Shown: in pieces, positions 46,153 to 55,459 of the stretch
Layout: each line of letters begins with the position of its first letter
How positions within the stretch are numbered: the first letter of the stretch is position 1
Source of the DNA: Carboxylicivirga sp. M1479
GTDB lineage: Bacteria; Bacteroidota; Bacteroidia; Bacteroidales; Marinilabiliaceae
Assembly (NCBI RefSeq): GCF_007097485.1
Contig: NZ_VKDE01000019.1
Span: 23,339 to 87,338 of the forward strand
Direction of reading: 5' to 3'
Length of the DNA: 64,000 nt
Translations under genes and position numbers: made by a program
The notes under the pieces: model-generated
What the model was told of the DNA's origin: nothing
What the model saw: the letters and a program-made list of their open reading frames with translations, nothing else
Database searches by the model: none

Positions 46153-46538
46153 AAACGATTTAAATGATGCAGACCTACTAGTACGCACTATTTGTTTTTT
46201 TACACAATTAGCCATCACCTTAACTACTGATAGTTAGATGGTACAATACTTATATTAACTAACGCATCACCATAAAACATGTTACTTTTTAAAGAAAACT
46301 GCAATTAACTATTACAATAGTTCAATTTTTAAAGGTTCAGAAGAATGAAAATACATGCCATTCAAATCAGTCGCAGAATATTTAACTATAATTTGTCATA
46401 CAAAACTCGTTTCGGTAAGTGATTACGGAATTATTTCGTCAAATAAATTAGACCATTGATGGATTTAATCATAAAGAAAAATACCAATTCAACACTTTAC
46501 TCACTGTATTTATGTGCATTAAGTGTTTTCGGACATTT

Positions 46539-46568
46539 TTTGTCATTACAATGAGAAATTTACATTTG
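46539..46568 (+). promoter_or_regulatory. Promoter of the chemoreceptor at 46621
   Basis: TTTG (46539-46542), 18 bases, then TACATTTG (46561-46568) matches the Bacteroidota consensus. The start codon is 52 bases after the -7 box. Confidence 0.75.
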
Positions 46569-46620
46569 TAGGTCAATTCACACATGCAATAAAAAACCAT
46601 AATCTAAAACCATAGATAGA

Positions 46621-48405
46621 ATGAAATTATTCAAAATTAGAAACCTAACTATTCGACTCAGGCTCATTATAGGCTTCTCGCTGGTAGTAGCCTGCGTTGG
46701 TATCGTTGGCCTCATTGGCAGAAGTGGCATTATCAACACAAAAAACATTGTTGAAATCGCCAATCATCTTAAACAAGGAGAGAGTAATCTTCTTAAAGCA
46801 AGAGTTTCTGTATTGTATTACATGAAATTTGCGGATGAAAACCATGTTAAAATGGCTAACTTCAACCTTGAAAGCTCGCTTAATGAGGGTAACATAGCAG
46901 ATAGTTTAAGTTCTGGAAAATATAACAAGATTGATTCTTTATCGATTGAACTCAACAACTACATCAGTTCATTCCAGAAATACGTAGAGCTAGAACACAA
47001 CAAACAGGATACACGCAAAAATTGGTCTAAAATAGGTGGAAAAGTTGGAGCTCTAATCACTTTTGATAGTAATTTAAAAAATTTCAATAAGCTCTCTAAA
47101 GATATTTTTTACGCCCATAGTCAAGTGCGTTTAGCAGCTTGGGAATTTGTTTCGTCTCCTGTTGATAAAAATGGTCAAACCAACGAAGCTTCGATCAAGA
47201 AAGTAAATTCGAGAATGAATAAGCTCTATACGGTTTTTGACAAGGCCAGAGACAATTACTCAAGTGACCTTATCAAATCCATTGACCATATAGAAACGAG
47301 CTATATTGAGTACGAAAAAGCATTTGAAGCATTTGTTGCAGACAACAGGAACCAGGGGCTTGAAATACGAGCAATGCAACAATCGGGCAATAAAGTTACC
47401 AAGCTAAGCAATGCCATGATTGATACCATCAACAAAGAAGAAGATCAGGCAATTGAATCGGCCATTATGTGGATAAGCATCGTGTTGCTATTGTCGATAT
47501 TAAGCGGCCTTATTATTACTCGCATAACTTCTCAGAGCATTACTGTTCCGGTTAAAAACGGACTTAACTTAGCCTCCTCTCTGGCAAATGGCGAACTTTA
47601 CCATTCGTTTGAAACCGAAGGCAAAGATGAGATTAGCCAATTAATGAATGCTCTTAAGCAAATGAATATAAAACTCAGGGAAGTAGTTAGTGAAATTATA
47701 CAAGGTGCTCAACAGTTAAACTTTGCCAGCGAACAATTAAACCAAAGTTCGCAGGAACTAACACAGGGCGCTAGTGAACAAGCAGCATCTCTTGAAGAGG
47801 TATCTACAACTATGGAGGAGATGGTAGCCAACATTGAACAAAGCAATGCCAATGCTGGCACTAGTGAACAGCAATCAAACAACGCACTGGAAAGCATTAA
47901 AGTAACAGCTTCGGAATCTGAAAAAGCGAGCAAAGCCAATAAGCGCATTACCGAAAAAATCGCAATGATTGAAGAGATTGCCATGCAGACCAACATATTA
48001 GCACTTAATGCATCGGTAGAAGCTGCACGAGCGGGCGAACACGGCAGAGGTTTTGCGGTCGTAGCAGCCGAAGTACGTAAGCTGGCTGAACGTAGTCAGG
48101 ATACTGCATCTGAAATTGTTCGCTTCGCCGATGAAAGCAATACCCTATCGGCCAATTCAAACGAACAACTCACCAAAATGCTTCCGACTATCGATCATTC
48201 AAATAATTTGATGAAAGAAATATCGACTGCAACCAAAGAGCAGCGTGATGCTGTGCAACAAATTAATTCGGCCATTCAACAGCTAAATCAATCGACTCAG
48301 CACAATGCCTCGAGTAGTGAAGAAATAGCAGGTAATGCCGAAGAGTTAAATTCACAAGCCATTCAGCTAAATGAGATGATCAAATATTTTCAATTGGAAA
48401 ATTAA
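46621..48405 (+). CDS. Methyl-accepting chemotaxis protein with helical periplasmic sensor
   Basis: A 594-residue chemoreceptor of standard layout. The first membrane helix is at about 14-33, a periplasmic all-alpha ligand domain spans 34-281 (its length suggests a helical bimodular or long four-helix bundle), and the second membrane helix is at 282-300. A HAMP domain follows (about 301-355), then the signalling domain. The tip [43 protein letters not shown] (about 450-492) is fully conserved, so it should couple to CheA/CheW. Candidate methylation segments are [17 protein letters not shown] and [15 protein letters not shown]. It is a single-gene unit between its own promoter and a strong terminator. 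Confidence 0.95.
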   Translation: MKLFKIRNLTIRLRLIIGFSLVVACVGIVGLIGRSGIINTKNIVEIANHLKQGESNLLKARVSVLYYMKFADENHVKMANFNLESSLNEGNIADSLSSGKYNKIDSLSIELNNYISSFQKYVELEHNKQDTRKNWSKIGGKVGALITFDSNLKNFNKLSKDIFYAHSQVRLAAWEFVSSPVDKNGQTNEASIKKVNSRMNKLYTVFDKARDNYSSDLIKSIDHIETSYIEYEKAFEAFVADNRNQGLEIRAMQQSGNKVTKLSNAMIDTINKEEDQAIESAIMWISIVLLLSILSGLIITRITSQSITVPVKNGLNLASSLANGELYHSFETEGKDEISQLMNALKQMNIKLREVVSEIIQGAQQLNFASEQLNQSSQELTQGASEQAASLEEVSTTMEEMVANIEQSNANAGTSEQQSNNALESIKVTASESEKASKANKRITEKIAMIEEIAMQTNILALNASVEAARAGEHGRGFAVVAAEVRKLAERSQDTASEIVRFADESNTLSANSNEQLTKMLPTIDHSNNLMKEISTATKEQRDAVQQINSAIQQLNQSTQHNASSSEEIAGNAEELNSQAIQLNEMIKYFQLEN

Positions 48406-48420
48406 ATTATTGACATATTC

Positions 48421-48457
48421 AAAAGGCGCTATTCGAACGATTCGAATAGCGCCTTTT
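48421..48457. terminator. Strong bidirectional terminator
   Basis: AAAAGGCGCTATTCGAA (48421-48437) and TTCGAATAGCGCCTTTT (48441-48457) form a perfect 17-bp stem with a 3-base loop and further T, 16 bases after the chemoreceptor stop. Confidence 0.95.
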
Positions 48458-48648
48458 TTCATTCACAAACAAAAAATAATATCACAAACATTGTTTTAAA
48501 AATTAAAACAACACAATCAATTTCACTTTACTATCAGCGCATTAATACGCAAACAGCAAAAGACTGTAGAATAAATTCTCTACTTAAATCTCTTTGAGAG
48601 GTACTCTAAATAAGTCTCTTCTTATTGAAAACTTATTCGTGAACATTT

Positions 48649-48834
48649 CTATTTGGGCACGCCCAACTTGCAAAGAATATCTGTCATTAAACACCACTTA
48701 GTTAGCGATGACTGAATTAAATTAACACCGACAAAACCAGCCAGAAACAACCAGTTAACATTAACATAAATCGATAATAAAACACTAATTAGCACCAAGG
48801 TTCCGGCTACTGCTCGTACAATTCTTTCTTGCAT
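48649..48834 (-). CDS. DUF2892 (YgaP-type) small membrane protein
   Basis: A 61-residue inner-membrane protein with two hydrophobic helices (AVAGTLVLISVLLSIYV and WLFLAGFVGVNLIQSSL) and the family ending LTKWCLMTDILCKLGV. The motif after the second helix is that of the membrane domain of YgaP. The ATG at 48834 is chosen because the family begins MQERIVRAVAGT; an upstream ATG at 48873 would overlap the previous gene. It follows the P-II-like gene by 19 bases. It may be a membrane partner of the efflux system or act in redox or sulfur handling; the function is unknown. Confidence 0.8.
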   Translation of the reverse strand: MQERIVRAVAGTLVLISVLLSIYVNVNWLFLAGFVGVNLIQSSLTKWCLMTDILCKLGVPK

Positions 48835-48853
48835 AATAATTTCTTTAAATTGT

Positions 48854-49156
48854 TTAAACTCCTTTTTCAACATCAATAACGTAAGCATTGATGTTACATT
48901 GTGGCATTTCGGCCTTGCATTGCAATAAGTTTTCTAACAAACCGTCAGCTTGCTCATTGCCCACAAAAGCGATAAATGTAATGTTATCAACACCCATTGT
49001 TTGTTTTCCAAACCAATTTCCAAGGCGATGTTGCTTTTCAATTTTCCGCATCCCTTTGGTTTCAATCTCATTATAGTATGATACCTGATGCTCGCTAAAA
49101 AACTCCTGCAAGCGCTCTCGGTATTCGGCTACTGTTATTGCTATTAATAGTTTCAT
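48854..49156 (-). CDS. Small P-II-like protein next to an RND efflux operon
   Basis: A 100-residue protein (MKLLIAITVAEYRERLQEFFSE ... VDNITFIAFVGNEQADGLLENLLQCKAEMP ... INAYVIDVEKGV) with the beta-alpha-beta ferredoxin-like pattern and size of P-II-like proteins. Related small proteins (for example DUF3240) accompany RND efflux genes elsewhere. It has two Cys residues near the C-terminus (LLQCKAEMPQCN). The uridylylated T-loop Tyr motif of GlnB is not seen. The start is ATG 49156, the only one that fits the fold. The leader contains the repeated hairpin element at 49176-49346. Function inferred only from fold and place. Confidence 0.55.
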   Translation of the reverse strand: MKLLIAITVAEYRERLQEFFSEHQVSYYNEIETKGMRKIEKQHRLGNWFGKQTMGVDNITFIAFVGNEQADGLLENLLQCKAEMPQCNINAYVIDVEKGV

Positions 49157-49175
49157 CTGTTTAAATTTTGTATTT

Positions 49176-49346
49176 ATTTGCCACATGGGACTCGCCAAAA
49201 TCAACCATACTACTCTGTGAAGTTATTATCATAGCTCGTTTCATATGATTATATTTTACTTTCATTTGCCATATGGAACTCTCAAGTAAATTTGATCATC
49301 CACCTGTGTGTCAATTTGGAAAATCAAATTTACATGGTCGTTTCAT
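49176..49346 (-). repeat. Dispersed leader repeat, copies B and C
   Basis: Copy B (49240-49346) matches 5742-5848 over 107 bases with about 10 differences and no gap, and keeps the long stem: CATGTAAATTTGATTTTCC pairs with GGATGATCAAATTTACTTG on the minus strand. One stem position that is a mismatch in copy A is a G-C pair here. Copy C (about 49176-49246) is a shorter, more diverged neighbour that shares the two ends (ATTTGCCAyATGGrACTC and CGTTTCAT). Together they form the leader of the P-II-like gene. Confidence 0.65.
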
Positions 49347-49369
49347 GCGTTTCGTACTTGGCACGCAAG

Positions 49370-49414
49370 ACTCAGTGCATACTCCTTATTCATATGAGAA
49401 GCTACGCACTGAGT
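49370..49414. terminator. Long dyad after the RND pump gene
   Basis: ACTCAGTGCATA (49370-49381) and TACGCACTGAGT (49403-49414) form a 12-bp stem with one wobble pair and a 21-base loop, starting 12 bases past the pump stop codon. The flanks (GTACTTGGCACGC and GCGTAC) add partial pairing. No T run follows on the minus strand, so it may be an mRNA 3'-end structure. Confidence 0.5.
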
Positions 49415-49425
49415 ACAGCGTACAA

Positions 49426-52400
49426 TTAATTATTATTTTCAACTACCTCTTCCAAAACTTCAGTACTATTCGTTGGATTAACATCTTTATCCGTTTGATT
49501 TTCAGATTCGTGTTTCTTTCTCTCTGTCATAAAGAATATGAGTGGTACGATTATAAGCGTTAGTACAGTGGAAGCTATGGTTCCTCCCATTAAGGAGATG
49601 GCTAATCCCTGGAAAATAGGGTCAAATAAGATTACAACAGCGCCAATAACTACAGTACCTGCTGTTAAGAGTATCGGAGTTGTACGAACAGCTCCTGCTT
49701 CAATAACCGCTTCGCGCAATGGAACACCCTCGTCGAGCCGGATATTAACAAAATCTATCAGCAGTATGGAGTTCCGGACCATTATTCCGGCCAGTGCAAT
49801 CATACCAATCATTGATGTTGCAGTAAAGAATGCATCTAGCATCCAGTGGCCTAATACAATACCAACCAATGATAATGGAATTGCCACCATCATAACAAAT
49901 GGCACTTTTAAGTTCTGGAACCAACCAACAATTAATAAATAGATGATGACTAAAACCACGGCAAAAGCAGTTCCTAAATCACGGAATACCTCGTAGGTAA
50001 TTTGCCATTCTCCATCCCACTTAAGTCCGAAATTATTTTCGACAAATGGCTGACCATTGTAAAATTCTTCAATGTCATATCCATCTGGTAACTGAATCTC
50101 ATCCATACGCTCGCTCATATCCATAATAGCATAAACAGGACTTTCTAAATCACCAGCCACATCGGCAGTAACATACACTACTTGCTTCTGATTTTTGCGG
50201 AAGATACTCTTTTGCTTCACCTGCTCTGTGATGTTTACCAGATCACCAACCACTACCATTTCTCCGCGTTGAGATTGTATACTTATCTTCTTCAGATCGT
50301 TAATACTAGTTCTGTTTCGTTCATGCATACGCAACTTAATACCAACCTGTTGGTGATCATTCTCAGCATACAAATGCGATACATTAGCACCACGTAAAGC
50401 CATGTTAATGGACTGAATAATTTGCTGAGGAGCAACACCTGCCAATAGAGCCTTTTCTTTATCCACATCAAAGCTATATTCCACCTGGTCATCTTCCATC
50501 ATCCAATCAACATCCACCACACTCTCAGTATCAGCAAAAAGTGTTTTTACTTGTCGAGCGACATCTTTCTGAGCTTCATAATCAGGACCATAAATTTCAG
50601 CTACTAAAGTTGACATAACGGGAGGTCCTGGTGGCACTTCCACAACTTTTACATTCGCATTATACAATGCTCCAATCTCTTGTAAACCTGATCGTAATGC
50701 TTTGGCAATGTCGTGCGATTGTAGTTCACGTTCCTTTTTCGAAGTCAGATTAACCTGTATATCGGCTACATTAGATCCTCTGCGTAAATCGTAATGCCTT
50801 ACCAAACCGTTAAAGTTAATTGGTGCAGATGTACCAACGTATGTTTGGTAATTGGTAACCAAGTCGTGCTGACGCAAGTATGCTGCCAACTCTTTGGTTA
50901 CATTCGCTGTTTCCTCCAATGTACTGCCCTCTGGCATATCCACTACTACCTGAAATTCATTTTTATTATCGAAAGGAAGTATTTTAACAGTTACCACCTT
51001 GAATAAAAACAAACTAGCCGATGCAAATAATAAAAACGTTACCCCAATAATAAATACCCAACGCTTGGTTGAGCTTTCAATCATTGGTCGCATGGTTTTA
51101 TTATACATCTTGTAGATGAAAGTATTCTCCAATGAGTAATCCTTTTCATCATCCTTACCATCATCATGACGCAATAAACGATAAGCTAACCAAGGAGTAA
51201 TCATTAAGGCCACCAATAAGGAAAAGATCATAGCAATTGAGGCACCAATTGGCATAGGGCTCATGTAAGGCCCCATCATGCCCGATACAAAGACCATAGG
51301 AATAACAGCTGCAATAACAGTAAATGTTGCCAATATTGTTGGATTACCTACCTCATCAATAGAACGAAGTGCTGCTTGCCAAAATGGCAATTGCTTCATT
51401 TTAAAATGGCGATGCATGTTTTCGGCAATAATAATGGAGTCATCCACCACAATACCTGTTACAAAAACCAAAGCAAATAAAGTAATACGATTTAAAGTAT
51501 AATCTAAAAAGTAATAGCTAAACATGGTTAATGCAAACGTGATGGGCACCGAAATAAATACGACCAATCCACCGCGCCAGCCCATGGCCAACATCACCAC
51601 AAAAGTAACTGCTACAATAGCACCTAATAAATGCAGCAATAACTCACCTACTTTATCAGAAGCTGTTTCACCGTAATTACGAGTTACCTCAACCTGAATA
51701 TCAGCGGGAAGTAACTCATGACGCAAAATCTCAATCTTTTCGTTAATCTGCTCAGCCAATCGCATCGCATCAGCTCCTCGGCGTTTAGCTACAGATATTG
51801 TTACCGCAGGATATTCACCCTGAAATACACTTTTAGCATCGCTCGCCTGACCGTAACCAAATGCAACATATGACGACGGCAGCTCGGGCCCGTCTTCGAT
51901 GTTTGCCACCTGGTGTAAATAAACTGGCGAATTCTGATGTACGCCAATTACTAAATTCGCCACTTCATCGGCACTTTCAAAGAACTTACCTGTTTGAACA
52001 GCATATTCGACGTTATTACTGCTAAAACTACCTGCCGACACCTGTTGGTTGGCTGCTTGCAATTGTTGCGTAATGGATAAAGGGTCAACATTTAACACTG
52101 ACATCTTATCTCTATCCAACACAATTTGAATTTCACGATTACGACCACCAATTACTTTTGTTTCTGACACATCCGTTATCTTCTCTATCTCGGAAGTTAA
52201 CTCTTGCGCCACACGCTTTAATTGGTAATCATCGTAATTTTCGCTCCACAAGGTTAGACCCATTACAGGCACATCATCAATCGACCGTGTTTTAACCAGC
52301 GGTAAGCTAATACCAGCTGGCATCTGGTCCATATTTTTTATTATTTCATTGTAGAGTTTGACCAAACTGCGTTCGATGTCTTCACCCACATAAAATTGAA

Positions 52401-52692
52401 CAATTAACATGGCTTGTTCATTCAGCGACTGTGAGTACACATACTCTACACCTTTCACATTGGAAATAACTTTTTCTATAGGTGTAACTATTTTTGACTC
52501 AACTTCCTTGGGACTAGCCCCTGGATAGGCAATAAATATATCAGCAATGGGTACATCAATCTGAGGTTCCTCTTCGCGTGGAGTCAAATACGAGCTGTAA
52601 ACACCAACTATCATAAAGATAACCATCAGTAGTGGTGTCAGCTTTGATTTTATAAACATTTGGGCAAATGTTCCTGCAATTCCTGTTTTCAT
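49426..52692 (-). CDS. RND efflux pump, inner-membrane permease (AcrB-like)
   Basis: A 1,088-residue proton-driven pump. It has the RND layout: first helix (LTPLLMVIFMIVGVYSSYL), a large periplasmic loop, helices 2-6, helix 7, a second periplasmic loop and helices 8-12. The helix-4 proton-relay pair is present in GIVVDDSIIIAENMHRH (Asp-Asp), as in the hydrophobe/amphiphile type rather than the heavy-metal type. Helix 10 has GIMVRNSILLIDFVN. The substrates are not predictable. It is the third gene of the TolC-adaptor-pump operon (26 bases after the adaptor gene). Confidence 0.93.
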   Translation of the reverse strand: MKTGIAGTFAQMFIKSKLTPLLMVIFMIVGVYSSYLTPREEEPQIDVPIADIFIAYPGASPKEVESKIVTPIEKVISNVKGVEYVYSQSLNEQAMLIVQFYVGEDIERSLVKLYNEIIKNMDQMPAGISLPLVKTRSIDDVPVMGLTLWSENYDDYQLKRVAQELTSEIEKITDVSETKVIGGRNREIQIVLDRDKMSVLNVDPLSITQQLQAANQQVSAGSFSSNNVEYAVQTGKFFESADEVANLVIGVHQNSPVYLHQVANIEDGPELPSSYVAFGYGQASDAKSVFQGEYPAVTISVAKRRGADAMRLAEQINEKIEILRHELLPADIQVEVTRNYGETASDKVGELLLHLLGAIVAVTFVVMLAMGWRGGLVVFISVPITFALTMFSYYFLDYTLNRITLFALVFVTGIVVDDSIIIAENMHRHFKMKQLPFWQAALRSIDEVGNPTILATFTVIAAVIPMVFVSGMMGPYMSPMPIGASIAMIFSLLVALMITPWLAYRLLRHDDGKDDEKDYSLENTFIYKMYNKTMRPMIESSTKRWVFIIGVTFLLFASASLFLFKVVTVKILPFDNKNEFQVVVDMPEGSTLEETANVTKELAAYLRQHDLVTNYQTYVGTSAPINFNGLVRHYDLRRGSNVADIQVNLTSKKERELQSHDIAKALRSGLQEIGALYNANVKVVEVPPGPPVMSTLVAEIYGPDYEAQKDVARQVKTLFADTESVVDVDWMMEDDQVEYSFDVDKEKALLAGVAPQQIIQSINMALRGANVSHLYAENDHQQVGIKLRMHERNRTSINDLKKISIQSQRGEMVVVGDLVNITEQVKQKSIFRKNQKQVVYVTADVAGDLESPVYAIMDMSERMDEIQLPDGYDIEEFYNGQPFVENNFGLKWDGEWQITYEVFRDLGTAFAVVLVIIYLLIVGWFQNLKVPFVMMVAIPLSLVGIVLGHWMLDAFFTATSMIGMIALAGIMVRNSILLIDFVNIRLDEGVPLREAVIEAGAVRTTPILLTAGTVVIGAVVILFDPIFQGLAISLMGGTIASTVLTLIIVPLIFFMTERKKHESENQTDKDVNPTNSTEVLEEVVENNN

Positions 52693-52717
52693 GTGTTTAA
52701 ATTTTGGATGTGGAACA

Positions 52718-53794
52718 TTAATTTAATTCTAATTGAGCACCATCGAACAATCGACCTTGAGCAGAAGTAATCAATTGATTACCCTCACTTAAACCAGATA
52801 ATACCTCGACTTTATCGCCATATGTTTTTCCTAAACGTACCCAGCGCAACAAAGCATCTCCGGCTTGGCTCACTGTCCAAATTCCTTTTAACTGACCACG
52901 TTCAACAATCATATCTTCTGAAACTAGCAACTTTGACTCTTCGCCTTTAAGATGCTTTACATGCGCAAATACCCCGCTACGGATGGCACTTCGCTGCTCT
53001 CTACTAGGCAATAGGTTAATACGAGCGTCGAATTGCGACCCTGAGAAGCGACTTGAAGGACTGATGCGAGCGATAACTCCTTTAACAGGCTTTTGGCAAG
53101 CATCCAGTATTACCTCTACCTCATCACCCTTTTCCACTTTATAAATTTCTGATTCTGGAATTTTAGCATTTACTTCAAACAATCCAGGAGCTTCAATAGC
53201 CAAAAGTGGCATTCCTGGGTTAGCCATATCACCACCATCAACAAAACGTTGTGTAATAACACCACTATAAGGGGCTCTGATATTCGCATACGAAAGCATT
53301 TCCAGCACCTCTTCTTTTGCTTTTTCAGCAGCGTCCAATTGTGCTTTTGTCATTTCGTAATGCACTGTTATATCATCCAATTCCTTTTGCGAGGCACTGT
53401 TTGAGCTACGTAAAGTCTGAATTCGATTATAATCATCCTTAGCGTGCTTAAAGGCAGCTTTTGCCTGGATAATATTCGCTTCCACTTGCTTTTGTTTGGC
53501 TTGGATATCGTTGCTTCGAATAGAGACAAGTAATTGTCCTCTTTTTACCTCATCGCCCTCGTGAACCAATACCTTACTTATTTGACCCATTATGCGAGTA
53601 CTCAACGTCGACTGATTGACCGAAGAAACGGTACCCGTATAATGAAACTTTTTTGGAACAATTGTACTTGTTAGCAACTCAGCCTTTGCGTTAAGTGTTT
53701 TTACTTCTTTTACTTTTTCTGATGCATTGCTTCCGCACGCTTGAGCAAGAACAGCAACCACCATTAGAGATATGAATAAATTGATCGATTTCAT
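52718..53794 (-). CDS. RND efflux periplasmic adaptor (membrane fusion protein)
   Basis: A 358-residue lipoprotein (lipobox VLAQACGSN). The typical order is visible: barrel-sandwich half (GTVSSVNQSTLSTRIMGQISKVLVHEGDEVKRGQLLVSI), alpha-helical hairpin (about 95-165), second lipoyl half (YANIRAPYSGVITQRFVDGGDMANPGMPLLAIE), beta barrel and a membrane-proximal domain ending LSEGNQLITSAQGRLFDGAQLELN. It would bridge the pump and the TolC channel. Spacing to both neighbours is short (34 and 25 bases). Confidence 0.93.
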   Translation of the reverse strand: MKSINLFISLMVVAVLAQACGSNASEKVKEVKTLNAKAELLTSTIVPKKFHYTGTVSSVNQSTLSTRIMGQISKVLVHEGDEVKRGQLLVSIRSNDIQAKQKQVEANIIQAKAAFKHAKDDYNRIQTLRSSNSASQKELDDITVHYEMTKAQLDAAEKAKEEVLEMLSYANIRAPYSGVITQRFVDGGDMANPGMPLLAIEAPGLFEVNAKIPESEIYKVEKGDEVEVILDACQKPVKGVIARISPSSRFSGSQFDARINLLPSREQRSAIRSGVFAHVKHLKGEESKLLVSEDMIVERGQLKGIWTVSQAGDALLRWVRLGKTYGDKVEVLSGLSEGNQLITSAQGRLFDGAQLELN

Positions 53795-53828
53795 TGGTAT
53801 AATTTTTTAATTTTTTCTTTTGTTTGAG

Positions 53829-55166
53829 TTATTGTTGATTCGATTCAGATGCTAACATCTGGTATTTGAATACAGCCACATTGTAAGTATAAATAGCATT
53901 TAACTGCTTCAGTAAGCTCTCTTCAGCTTTGGTTTCAGACATTAATAGTTCAGATGTTTTTTCCAATCCCTGATCATACCTGTTACTTCTGATACGAAGC
54001 GACTCTAAAGCTTCCTCAGCTGCCATATTATAACTTAACAACTGACTTTCGGCAACAGCAATTGCTCGCGATGCCTTAGACAGTTCCATGTTCTCTTTCG
54101 CTACATAATCCTGATAAGAAACCATGGCTTTATTATAATTCGCTTTTGACTGATTGTACTTACCTATATTTTTTCCTCCATTGAAAATTCGCCATTGTAG
54201 CTTAACGCCCACCATATAACTATCGGCACCAAACCCTCCAAAATCGGCATCGTACATATTGTATGAACCAAAAGCATTTATACGCGGTGCAAACTTCAGC
54301 ATGTCGCTCTTATTCATTTTTTTGTGTGCCTCTAAACCATATTGCATGGCTAGCACATCGGAACGGTTAAAAATGGATGTAGCGTTGTTAAACGAAAAAC
54401 TAACCTGTGTGATTGAATCACTAACTACAATTGACTTCGTTAATTCTCTTCCAAGTAAAAAATTAAGCATCTCACTCACGTTTTCAACTTGATTCTCGGC
54501 CTCTTGAACCATTGCAGCTTGCTCGTATTGACGAACTTTAATAGCCATAACATCCACCTCTTTCAGGTATCCCTGTCCTAAATTATCTTCCGCCATCGAA
54601 AGAAATGCATCCGTTGCTTTTTGTGCTTTCTTTAAAACCTCAACTCGGTTTTTAGCTAATTGTAAGCCATAATACGTTTGCTTTACCAAAAAACGCACGT
54701 ACTCTTTCGTGTACTCAGTCTTTTTTTCAGTAGCCTTTACCTGATTTGTTGCGGCTCCTTTACCTTGCCAGGCATCCACATTAATAAGTGGTTGTTCAAC
54801 CATTACTTGTGTTGCAAAATGATTGGTTTGCCCTGGGGCATTAATAACACTTGGATCAAAATCTGCCATGGTAACGCCTTGTTGTTGTAGTTTAAATCCA
54901 AATGCATAAAGCGGATCATTAGAAATACTATATCCACTTGACAGTTCAACCGATGGTAAAAATGCAGCATTAGCCTGCTGACTGCCAGCCTTAGCTGCTT
55001 CAAGCTCAGCTAAAGCCTTTTGCACTTCACGATTGTTTTCATTCGCCAATTCTATCGCTCGTGTTAATGACATAACCTCATCATCAACTTCGTTTTGAGC
55101 ATGTGTGAATGAGCCTATCAATAATAGACTACTCAGCACCAATCCTTGTAAAATTTTTGTGTTCAT
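53829..55166 (-). CDS. TolC family outer-membrane efflux protein
   Basis: A 445-residue outer-membrane channel. After the signal peptide (ending THAQ) the first repeat has TRAIELANENNREVQKALAELEAAKAGSQQANAAFLPSVELSSGYS, and a second repeat begins NATSIFNRSDVLAMQYGLEAHKKMNKSDMLKFAPRINAFGSYN. The Pro in each KFxP/FLP turn and the long helices are typical. I take ATG 55166; the frame above it starts only with GTG. It is first in the efflux operon, directly after a promoter overlapped by a large palindrome. Confidence 0.92.
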   Translation of the reverse strand: MNTKILQGLVLSSLLLIGSFTHAQNEVDDEVMSLTRAIELANENNREVQKALAELEAAKAGSQQANAAFLPSVELSSGYSISNDPLYAFGFKLQQQGVTMADFDPSVINAPGQTNHFATQVMVEQPLINVDAWQGKGAATNQVKATEKKTEYTKEYVRFLVKQTYYGLQLAKNRVEVLKKAQKATDAFLSMAEDNLGQGYLKEVDVMAIKVRQYEQAAMVQEAENQVENVSEMLNFLLGRELTKSIVVSDSITQVSFSFNNATSIFNRSDVLAMQYGLEAHKKMNKSDMLKFAPRINAFGSYNMYDADFGGFGADSYMVGVKLQWRIFNGGKNIGKYNQSKANYNKAMVSYQDYVAKENMELSKASRAIAVAESQLLSYNMAAEEALESLRIRSNRYDQGLEKTSELLMSETKAEESLLKQLNAIYTYNVAVFKYQMLASESNQQ

Positions 55167-55216
55167 ATTTTTTGTTTGTTTTTTCTGTATCCTCACTCAA
55201 AAGCTGAATGACGTTA

Positions 55217-55269
55217 CAAATATATATACACTTTTCTACATATCCAACTTTCTAGATGTTTGGATGTGT
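55217..55269 (-). promoter_or_regulatory. Promoter and overlapping 32-bp palindromic operator of the efflux operon
   Basis: On the minus strand TTG (55245-55247), 20 bases, then TATATTTG (55217-55224) forms a promoter 50 bases before the TolC start. The palindrome 55238-55269 (ACAtATCCAA, three bases, TCTAGA, three bases, TTGGATgTGT) pairs at 12 of 16 positions and covers the -33 box. This is the geometry of a dimeric repressor such as TetR or MarR. No such regulator is encoded in this window. Confidence 0.7.
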
Positions 55270-55431
55270 CAATAATATTGTATTTCTCTAGTAATCAATT
55301 GGTATATAAATACCTCGAAGTCTTTTTTATTTTATTATCTATAAATTACTGCTTCTATTTTAAAAGGTCAACCAAAGAAAAACAGGTAGTGAATCATGAA
55401 TATTGTTATGCTTTTACATCGGCTTTTTACT

Positions 55432-55439
55432 TATCTTTG
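55432..55439 (+). promoter_or_regulatory. Candidate -7 box of cvfB
   Basis: TATCTTTG fits TAnnTTTG and ends 20 bases before the start codon. A -33 box with normal spacing is not obvious. An AGAAGGA ribosome-binding-site-like stretch lies at 55451-55457, rare in this window. Confidence 0.45.
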
Positions 55440-55459
55440 CCACTTCAAATAGAAGGAAC

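Noticed and set aside
49273..49563. A 96-codon plus-strand open frame overlapping the leader repeat and the end of the pump gene
   Set aside because: It crosses the 107-bp repeat and the dyad and overlaps the conserved pump C-terminus.
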